Assembly: GCA_948099385.1 (NCBI GenBank)
Contig: CANUEZ040000020.1
Location: forward strand, 8,402,501-8,466,500
Reading direction: 5' to 3'
Origin: Fasciola hepatica
Lineage: Eukaryota; Platyhelminthes; Trematoda; Plagiorchiida; Fasciolidae
Length of the DNA stretch: 64,000 nucleotides
The position numbers were made by a program, and so were the translations under genes. This document shows positions 56,798-64,000 of this stretch, piece by piece. The stretch's first letter is position 1, and each line of letters opens with the position of its first letter. The notes below the pieces were generated by a model, which did not search any database, was not told where the DNA came from, and saw only the letters and a list, made by a program, of their open reading frames with translations.

Positions 56798-57780
56798 TAC
56801 CCAAACAGCTATGCAGAATGACCTTCTGAATCCGGAAATGCAGTCAAGCCTGATGTAATGCGATCAAGTACGATTGTACGGTTGCAACAGATACGACAGT
56901 ACGATAAATCGAGAAAGAACAATGCCGGGTGACTTAGGCTTTATTTATGCGAAAACCTCCCGTACGCTAGAATGCAAAGGAAATGTACGATAGAAAATTT
57001 CTCAAACACAAAGTTTATCATAATAATACTCATCCAGTTCGTGAATACATAACACCTGACATGTCGATGGGTGGAGGTCAGACGAAGTACAGTCTCTGAA
57101 TCAGGTGATGGGCAACATCTGATTCCAGACAATATGCCCCTGGAGAGGACACTAGAGAATAAACACCAAGGCAGTTTATCAGCTTAAAACTTTCTCTAGA
57201 TGGACGTAGGATTGGAGAACCTGGGGTTTCTATCGATGGTGGGTAAGTCATTGCACTTCATTGGGCGGCTATCGCCCGCCTACGCTGGGAAACCCCCAGC
57301 ACAAAGGAAGTTGTCTCGTTTGTGTTTCGCTTGCTCCATTAGGTGCATGGGGATGAGGACTGAATCCGAAAAGCGGATTGATAACAAAGCACCGGAAAAG
57401 GCAAAACAGAATGTGTAAAACAATAAGATTTTGTTTGACAGACCAGAATAATTTATTTCACGGGTTTTTCGGTTACGTTTGCGTTCTGAGTGAGCGCCTC
57501 ACTGACTTGTGAGTCAAAGGCTCCGGTTAGCGTTCCCAAAGAAAACCCTCTTCTGCAATTTGGGCACCCGCGAAGTATGGCTCCTCCAGAAACAGCATCC
57601 TTCCTATAAAGGGCCTTACTTACTTGTCCTATCCTTTAATTTATGATCGATGCAATGCGCGACATGTTATTGCGGCTCTAAAGAAAGTAAAGGTTCACAA
57701 GAAGGATATAAAATAAAGAAATTTTTGAGTCTACGTGTTCACATCACTTGGCTGCCTTCAACGTCCGCACGCTGTCAGAT
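56798..57780 (+). repeat. RTE-like 5' UTR copy, inverted relative to 53,065-54,048
   Basis: 983 bp that read as the reverse complement of 53,065-54,048 with only scattered differences (for example ACGCTGGGAAACCCCCAGC here against the complement of GCTGAGGGTTTCCCAGCGTT). It holds the RTE 5' UTR and the first few codons before the endonuclease, then ends abruptly at CTGTCAGAT. Confidence 0.9.
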
Positions 57781-57784
57781 TGGG

Positions 57785-59940
57785 AGAGCTAATGAGTATT
57801 CTCAACGCGGAGGGGCCAAGTCTCACAACCGTAGAGAAGAGCGCTAGGAACTGTGACACAACAAAAAGGTTGACTGCAGGCACAAGCTCCTGCCAACATT
57901 GCAAAGAACTTTGCACTTGGAAGGAACAAACTGCATACAATGTAGGGATAACGTGGTCGCCAAGCAGTTAAGAGAATGCTGCATTGCTTGTAAATCATTA
58001 CTCAGTAGACGATATCACTGGGACATTCCAAGTCAAAATTCTGTTCCCTGGGAAGAGTTCAACCCCACCGGTTGGAGGACCAGAGAACACGTGCGGCAGA
58101 ACAGTTTCCACCATAAAGAAACGGGGATAAAAGGCAGCCTTGAAGTACTCCGATGTTAGGATGTTAAAACAGAAGAAGAAAACTTCTTTCTAGACAAGCC
58201 ATTAATCAACTCGAGCGTGTCAGGCCGGATTGAACAATCAATAATCAATAGATTATCGGAAGACCCATGACGTAACCGTTTTTGCTAACTGAGCATTTAT
58301 TTACAGTCCGACGCAAATAAGGTCAACGGATCAATAGTCAATCCGGCAAAACATTGTTATCAACTTATTCGGCCCCACAGGGCTTGAATCTGACTGGACG
58401 CCCAAGTTCGAGAATATTCGATTTTCGCCTTATATACAGCACAGTAATTTCAATTAACCACACATTATTGGCGAGTCGGGTTTTACCTTCCCATTGTTCG
58501 TACTGGCCTGGAACGATTGAGAATCACAAGCTAAGACTGAGTGCGAGGGTTCACGAGAGACCAAAACGTATTATCCTATGGAAACGTCAAGGGGTGACGA
58601 AAGCTGGCCATAAGTCCTAAACCCACCTGAGGTATGACGATACAACTCTTTGGGGACAGACAAATACTTCTCGGGCACATGGTTCCCCAACAAACAGTAC
58701 CACAGTGCAGACCTATCGACGAAGCTGAAGGTCGCGCGGATGTTTAGATACAGTACTATACAATGACTATTCGATCGATGCGTCCACGACCGGTCCGAAA
58801 CCCAGCCTGTTTCTCTCGAAGAATGACAAACACAACCAGCTTAGACGCTATCGGGATTATACTTATACCCCTATGGTTGTCACATTCACTGCGCGAGCCC
58901 CTCCTAAAGGTAAAGGCAACGACTGATTCCTCCACAAGAAGGGAACTTTCTCGGAGTGTCAAACCTAAAAAACAAAAGCTAAAGCTCTCCAACAGGTTCT
59001 ATTCCATCATCGTTAGATAAAGCTGGAGAATAGCCATCAGAGCCCGGCGCTTTGTTACGTCCCAGGGCTTGGATTTCCATGCGGATCTTTGACTCAGAAG
59101 GTAGGTCTGTCGAAACAGACCACGGGACGTGTGCCAGAACAGTTGTGGAAGAGGCTGATACTGGAGGCCAGCTAAACTGTGTTTTAAAGTGTTCCGCCCA
59201 GTGTGCAAGACGCCGTTTTTCATTGAGAGTTGGAGAACTGTAAGCTGCGCAGATTGTTTTTCTCCTACCCAGTATCTTCCTACCAGTGGTTCGGATGAGA
59301 TGAAACAGTTTGCTGGAATTTCCCATAACGGAAGTATGTTTCAATTCTGATGCTCTTTGAGACCACCAGATTTCGCGATCCCTACGCGGACTTGCGGTTA
59401 GTTCACGTCTCGTTGTGAGCTGTACTTCATTATGCTCGCTACCGGCCGGGATGGACTGGCGTGCATCAAAAAGGTGTAGAGACTTAGCAGAAATCCAGGG
59501 TGTAACGACACGAAGAGTCAGGCCACAACTCACTATGCCAACACAATACAAAGCATTCTTAATAAGCGACCAATGCTGGTTGATGTTATCTGGTGGCGTT
59601 GGTTCTAGCTTTTCAGCTAGGACGTTTCGAAAAGTTGAGAGCCAAGACCGATCAGACAGCTTATCTCAGTCTAACCGCTATCGCATCGTACGTTTGGCAC
59701 GCCCACCGAAGCACATGGACAACTTAGTGCATACTAATCCGTGGTCGGAGCCAAGGGGAGTGCTCCAGTACGACCGGCAGTCTTGTATGCAGCTCCGCCA
59801 TCTGTAGCTAACTGCAATGTGGTCTATCTGAGTCCATCGCTGAATCGAAGAGGGCAGATGCCGAACGACAGTACCAGTTGCTGAGATGGGCAGTGAAAAC
59901 GAATGTGAACTATTCGTGCGACCCAATACTATCGCCCGAT
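57785..59940 (-). mobile_element. RTE-like element, degenerate (main part)
   Basis: Read leftward, the endonuclease end (RWTQIDHIAVSYRW, SDHGLV; 59,840-59,700) is followed by the linker (59,551-59,090) with NSSKLFHLIRTTGRK and RLAHWAEHFKTQFSWPP. RT motifs come next (CDNHRGISIIPIASKLV, 58,890-58,840; EKQAGFRTGRGRIDR). After an unrecognised 450-bp stretch (58,640-58,190), a damaged active site reads DLECPSDI (near 58,020). The C-terminal LLYGCETWPLRVENTH lies at 57,850-57,790. The endonuclease start lies at 60,860-60,565, separated from this part by a segment of host gene DNA. Confidence 0.78.
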
Positions 59941-59944
59941 TTCA

Positions 59945-60555
59945 TTTTGTTGTTACTATGCTGTTTCGTATGCTTTCCAGAATGACCTTTGTAAAAAGAT
60001 AGCAGTTAAAATTGTCGCAATTTGTACAAGGTTACCGGTTATCTACATCAGATTCGGTACTAGAAGCACGGGGAACGTCACAGTCGTAAAGAAGCACGCT
60101 ATTAACCGCGCGACACTTGAAGTTCAATCCATTTTAACCTAAAAACCTTTCACGGGAGGCAAACGAACTTAACGTGGCACACAATGGGAGGTACCAAACA
60201 GTTTGTAGGAGTGTGAATTTTTCGCACGACGTTGATGTTGGTAGGATACATAGTGGCCAAAAAATGTAGCTAATAGTTTGAGAGAAAATATTACTTTTTC
60301 CCGCGTGGAGAAATAAACGGACCAGACGCCACGACGATGACCTTTCAACACTCCCGTACAATCCAGACGATTTTTGCTGAATTTCCAAATCTGCAAAGAT
60401 ATACACGGAAAAACTGAGTGAATGATCAATCGAATAAAGTCACTACACGCACAAAAGTGTGGATCAAAGTGGGAATCTGATTGAGCCGAAACTAGAACTT
60501 GATCGACGAACTCATGCACATAGAATTTTGGTACACATTCACTGAATTTGACAAA
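59945..60555 (-). other. Inverted segment of the WD40 gene inside an RTE endonuclease
   Basis: About 610 bp interrupt the RTE endonuclease. The segment includes 60,414-60,548, which is the exact reverse complement of 63,866-64,000 (135 of 135 bases), the intron in front of the next WD40 exon. It also includes an exon copy with intact splice sites at 60,295-60,390. The DNA from 60,294 down to 59,945 is probably the following intron, but it cannot be compared because its counterpart lies beyond the window. Confidence 0.85.
60295..60390 (-). pseudogene. Inverted duplicate of a TBL3/UTP13-like exon
   Basis: On the minus strand, ATCTTTGCAG is followed by 96 nt (32 codons, phase 0) that encode IWKFSKNRLDCTGVLKGHRRG and VWSVYFSTREK, then a GTAATA donor. 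This is the TBL3 blade with GHRRGLWCVQFSP. It is exactly what should follow the last + strand exon, which ends in DKTIK. It is inverted relative to the gene, so it cannot be spliced into the sense mRNA. The frame and splice sites are unbroken, which points to a recent copy or to a source gene that corrects it by conversion. Confidence 0.88.
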
Positions 60556-60564
60556 TACCCTTAC

Positions 60565-60860
60565 ACCATATGTCTTTCGGAATCCTCCAGAAGGCCATCT
60601 TGGCAGTCGAAATCGCCAGAAATGATCACGTTCGTTGCATGCACGCTTCAAAGTAGCTGAAACGGATCATGATGTAAGTTTTCCTCAGAGGAACTGTAGT
60701 CAGTAGGCGCATACACGGACACGATGAACAAGCATAGAAGTTTCAGGCTTTTAATTTTGACACGTGCAGAATCGTCCAAGCGAACGGCACACAATCGACT
60801 GCTGACAGGAATCCAGTCTAGCAGCGCACGCTCGGCTCTCTTGCTGAAGGGTCTTGGGAA
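60565..60860 (-). pseudogene. RTE-like endonuclease, N-terminal part
   Basis: On the minus strand it reads RAERALLDWIPVSSRLCAVRL, DSARVKIKSLKLL, FIVSVYAPTDYSSSEE and IISGDFDCQD with DSERHMV. It aligns with the endonuclease at 39,740-39,480. It ends where the WD40 gene segment begins, and the rest of the domain resumes at 59,940. Confidence 0.8.
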
Positions 60861-60869
60861 TTAGATAAG

Positions 60870-61420
60870 AAATTGCATCGCCAGCTTCACTGGGCTGTTT
60901 GTTTGCGGCAGCCCGCGCTCAACCAAGTGGATTTCGTCGGACGACAAAAGGTTTGTGTTAGGAGCCGGTGACCAAACAAGCGGTTGTTACGTCTTTCAGT
61001 TGACAGTTTGCCAATCAGGAATGCCCAACGTGTCCTAGTTAATCTTACCGCACTCAAGATAACTGAGTAGGAGGCAAGAGGCAATAGTACCATTTAGTGG
61101 GGGGGGGGTCACATTCGCGCACCATATTGCTGTCTGTGGTCTTCCGTGGCTTTTGTACAGAGAGTTCGCTGTCAGGCGGAGAACCCAAAACGCCCTGTAA
61201 CAACACCACTTTTTTGTGTCTGGCTACTCGCTCTCGTCTTTTCCGAAATAGTTGACCAAAGAGGAGCGCTTTGGGCTCCAGCCGGCGTAGCCCTCTGGGT
61301 CATTGTAGCGCGCAAATTCGATCACCACAATAGGCAAATCAGCTGTTTGAGTCATAGAGGCACGCAAGCCACGATACCACACCAGGGTACGTCTCGCCGT
61401 CGACAGACACGTTCAGTAAG

Positions 61421-61473
<53 letters not shown>

Positions 61474-63176
61474 GACCAATCTTGTAGCACAGAGGGCAGA
61501 GGTTTGGTGATATGTAAAACAAACATGCATGTGTGAAGTGTGTGCGAAGTCCGTGGGCTGGATTCCACCCGGCTAATGCCATTCAGAGGAATCCCGGTAT
61601 CTTCAACTTAGGATTATACTCCGGCGGTGGCTGGTAGTACTGTTCATACACCTCGCTGTGGGTTCTTTTATGGCACATAAAACGTGTTGTGCTGCCCATG
61701 CGAGAGAGCTCATTCCCTAGAATCACAGACTTTGACTCAAGGATTAGCATGCAATTTGCACGCAACACACGAATGTAACGCACAAAACAGAAAACACGAG
61801 GCTGATGTTGGACCCCGTATTCGCACAGCCTCGAACCGTGGCACAATCGCTGCACGGTGCGCGAAACTAGCTAGAGAAAGAACATCGAGTTCGACTCTCA
61901 ACAAAACGCATAGTTGTGACTCAAGTAACATGTCAAGTGTACTATAATGCTCCACCGTGTGTGGTGTCTTTTCTGTGGTAGTTCAACGTGACCTAGATTA
62001 CTTATGCAAAAGTGAGGCTAATGTACAGAGTAGACCAGTCGGGAACGAACACAAACGTATATTGGTGTGTTTTGTACCGTCCCACTAACCTTAATAAGAA
62101 CTCAGTTCTGTCTCAAAATCATTTCCGGTTTATTGGTACAGAATACATTGTTAATATAAGCTATGCTCTCGTCATAACCAAAACCGTGCTCAAAAGCCTA
62201 TTGGCCTACTGATAAACCTAAAAGGCCCGTCTGACTGATTTATCTGGCCGCGCCCGGATTCGTTGGTTCGGTTCTGGTTGAATGTTAACCGCTGACTGAT
62301 ACAATGATCGTCTCACTGGCTCTGATCTTGTCGGTGATTCTGGTCTGCCGATCACGTGTTATCTGCTTCATTGAACCAGGCCGTCTATTAGCAACGTGCT
62401 GGACGCATTCCCTCGCAGTGTGTAAGCTAACTAGGGTGAAGTCGAGACTAGCAACTCTTTTTGAAGCTTATCATTTTCATAAAAATAATATCTTCACTGT
62501 AATCTCAGAATCACGTTTGGATAAACCGGTGAGGTTCTCCAACGGAATGTTAAGGGACAGTGACTTTATTTAGCGATGAGCCATATCCGCTGCATCACGG
62601 ACTGCCGTTAACGGACTTATGTAATGTTTTACGCTGAAGAACGATTGCCAAGAAAGAGACCTCCTTCGTCCTCGAGCACCGCCAATCCCCCGCAATCATT
62701 TTTTTTAGTTTGCACAGCACTAACCTTATTCGTTTTCTGTCACCAAATTGACGGGCTTTCCTCTGTACATCACTGATGTTTTAGTCCAGAACACGTCGGT
62801 TTAAAAGGTTGTTAATTTGAAACCATGCATTCGGACAGTGACAAAATCACTCATTTGCATCAACAATATCCAGTGCATTTTCAGCTAGTTTCTATGTGGT
62901 CGAATGATGCCTTGCTTCACCTCATTGTGTTCAGACCGTGTGACGTAATCGCGTTCATTGTCGCTCCGTGGTCCATAACTGTTTTTCAGTAGTGAACAAC
63001 TTGTTACTTTTGATGAGTAGTATATCCACCTAACGCTGGGAATAATTCCCCGTAGCATGCTGTTGCTCTGACGTAGTCAAGTCTTTCTCGAGCCGCTCAG
63101 TAGAGATATTTGTGGGCCACGTTTTGTTAAGTCTTCAAATGTGTTCCATATTTGACGGTTTTCTGTGATCTTGTAG
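60870..63176. other. End of the long intron, mostly unrecognised
   Basis: It contains a run of nine to ten G near 61,098-61,107, a (TA)n microsatellite and short frames without motifs. A B-box-like GAGTTCGACTC near 61,888 has no matching tRNA fold. I see no pol domain. Confidence 0.4.
61422..61470. repeat. (TA)n microsatellite
   Basis: About 49 bp of perfect alternating TA. Confidence 0.97.
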
Positions 63177-63414
63177 GGCTACACGTTACGTTATCTCATC
63201 CTCCGAAGATTGCGTACTGAAGGTCTGGTCTGTTCACCTAGACAATGTTTCTGACAATGCAGTCGAAACAAAAGCTGGTTCTGAGCTCACAGCTACCGCA
63301 CTGCTTACTGAATGGTACGTCGTTCACGCAGCACACCAGGGCAGCGTCAACGCCATAGACGTGTCCGTGAACAACCAGTTAGTTGCGACGGCTTCCCGAG
63401 ATAAGACGATCAAG
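63177..63414 (+). CDS. TBL3: WD40 gene (TBL3/UTP13-like), internal exon e
   Basis: Acceptor TTGTAG, donor GTAAGC at 63,415. The first base completes the Lys codon left by the exon at 49,043-49,416, and 79 codons follow. They encode RYVISSSEDCVLKVWSV, a loop, then AHQGSVNAIDVSVNNQLVAT and SRDKTIK. These are the end of one blade and nearly all of the next, matching TBL3 SQDCTVKLW and DINSVAIAPNDKLLATGSQD. It ends in phase 0. By comparison with the inverted duplicate, the next exon should start 24 nt beyond the window. Confidence 0.9.
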
Positions 63415-63639
63415 GTAAGCGGTACCGTTTTTCCGGATTTTCAATGTTTTACCTTTAAGTCTAGGCTTCTTGTTATTCGACCGATGTGACTAACGAACTT
63501 TCTGCTGTGTAATTAGTAGTACATTCGATTTGCATGATATTTTGTCATGCATCATCAACATTGTGCGGGCAATGAATTGTTCCCCAGTGACGTAGGGTCA
63601 TTGTATCGTGCAGTATGTATGTTCACCAAACTGCTGAGA

Positions 63640-63830
63640 GACAGCCCGGATAGTCTGGTGGTAAGGTGTTCGAATCACATTCGTTCATTCCGGTTTCCAA
63701 GTTCATGGGAGAATGGTAGATGTGCGCTGCTTTTGAAGGATGAAATAGCTGTACAGTGCCTCTATCATCTACCATTCGTTCCAACGAACGTTGCCCCAAA
63801 AATATTTTGCATGCCACCATTGCCCTATTT
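63640..63830 (+). repeat. Possible tRNA-related SINE-like repeat
   Basis: A CCCGGATAGTCTGGTGGTAAGG block is followed after about 40 nt by CCGGTTTCCAAGTTCATGGG, which could be worn A and B boxes. A 10-bp inverted repeat (AATGGTAGAT / ATCTACCATT) lies downstream. Similarity to the two SINE copies is weak, so this is only a candidate. Confidence 0.3.
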
Positions 63831-63865
63831 CTGAGTTATTCATCCCTAGCACAAAATTTCAGTCC

Positions 63866-64000
63866 AATTCAGTGAATGTGTACCAAAATTCTATGTGCAT
63901 GAGTTCGTCGATCAAGTTCTAGTTTCGGCTCAATCAGATTCCCACTTTGATCCACACTTTTGTGCGTGTAGTGACTTTATTCGATTGATCATTCACTCAG
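63866..64000 (+). repeat. Inverted repeat arm, partner at 60,414-60,548
   Basis: The last 135 bases of the window, intronic DNA of the WD40 gene, are the exact reverse complement of 60,414-60,548. The repeat certainly continues past the right edge, since the partner goes on into the duplicated exon. Confidence 0.95.

Larger units (their letters stand above)
49417..63176 (+). other. Intron of the WD40 gene, 13,760 nt, filled with repeats
   Basis: Donor GTGAGT, acceptor TTGTAG; phase 2 matches on both sides. It contains RTE-like copies in both orientations, one SINE, several near-identical duplicated blocks and an inverted copy of the gene's own next exon. About four fifths of it is recognisable repeat. 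No other host exon is seen inside. Confidence 0.8.

Noticed and set aside
61339..61530. Frame with a YIYIYI repeat
   Set aside because: It is the translation of a (TA)n microsatellite.
61832..61895. A- and B-box-like sequences 48 nt apart
   Set aside because: No acceptor or T-stem pairing is found, and there is no similarity to the SINE copies beyond the boxes.
1..64000. Reverse transcriptases as parts of retrons, group II introns or defence systems; CRISPR arrays; bacterial operons
   Set aside because: All RTs sit behind APE-type endonucleases with LINE motifs, the host gene is spliced, and no regularly spaced repeats are present. The sequence is eukaryotic.

Overview
The window looks like nuclear DNA of a flatworm, most probably a trematode. 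Long stretches of non-LTR retrotransposon fall into two groups that match the CR1-like (SR1-type) and RTE-like (SR2-type) elements known from schistosomes and their relatives. They surround one spliced host gene with WD40 repeats, which includes a 35-nt intron of the kind flatworm genes often carry. There are no operons, CRISPR arrays, rRNA genes or convincing tRNA genes. The only host gene I can support is a TBL3/UTP13-type WD40 protein (U3 snoRNP / small-subunit processome). Five of its exons lie on the + strand between 44,297 and 63,414, and the gene is cut by the right edge of the window. Layout: 1-4,440 is a CR1-like element with an uninterrupted endonuclease-reverse transcriptase frame (826-4365) and an ORF1 that runs off the left edge. 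A second, diverged copy of the same protein tail follows at 4,436-4,686. From 4,690 to 19,300 there are old fragments on the minus strand (8,640-9,800; 13,760-14,320; 15,830-17,210) in otherwise unrecognised DNA. From 19,330 to 33,077 at least four CR1-like copies lie head to tail on the + strand, all decayed. Two share a 3' UTR that ends in a short (GAACT)n tail, and two begin with a PHD-type zinc finger. From 34,990 to 41,430 there is a degenerate full-length RTE element on + followed by two RTE fragments on -. From 43,100 to 63,414 lies the WD40 gene. Its first introns are short or moderate, but the fourth is 13,760 nt and filled with RTE copies in both orientations, two tRNA-related SINE copies (one in this intron, one at 34.6 kb) and near-identical duplicated blocks. 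The most unusual structure is in that intron. A piece of the gene itself, the exon that should follow the last visible one, together with its 3' splice site and upstream intron, is present in inverted orientation at about 60,295-60,548. It sits inside an RTE endonuclease domain, and 135 bp of it is an exact reverse complement of the last 135 bases of the window. Next to it, blocks 38,239-39,865, 39,150-40,259, 52,299-53,408, 53,065-54,048 and 55,173-57,780 are near-identical copies of one another in direct and inverted arrangement. One of them spans a junction between two unrelated TE pieces, so it was copied as DNA and not by retrotransposition. How the parts relate: the retrotransposons are independent parasites of the locus. 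Only the 1-4,365 element looks capable of coding for a complete ORF2, and everything else is broken. The WD40 gene must splice across the 13.8-kb repeat-filled intron, past an inverted copy of its own next exon.
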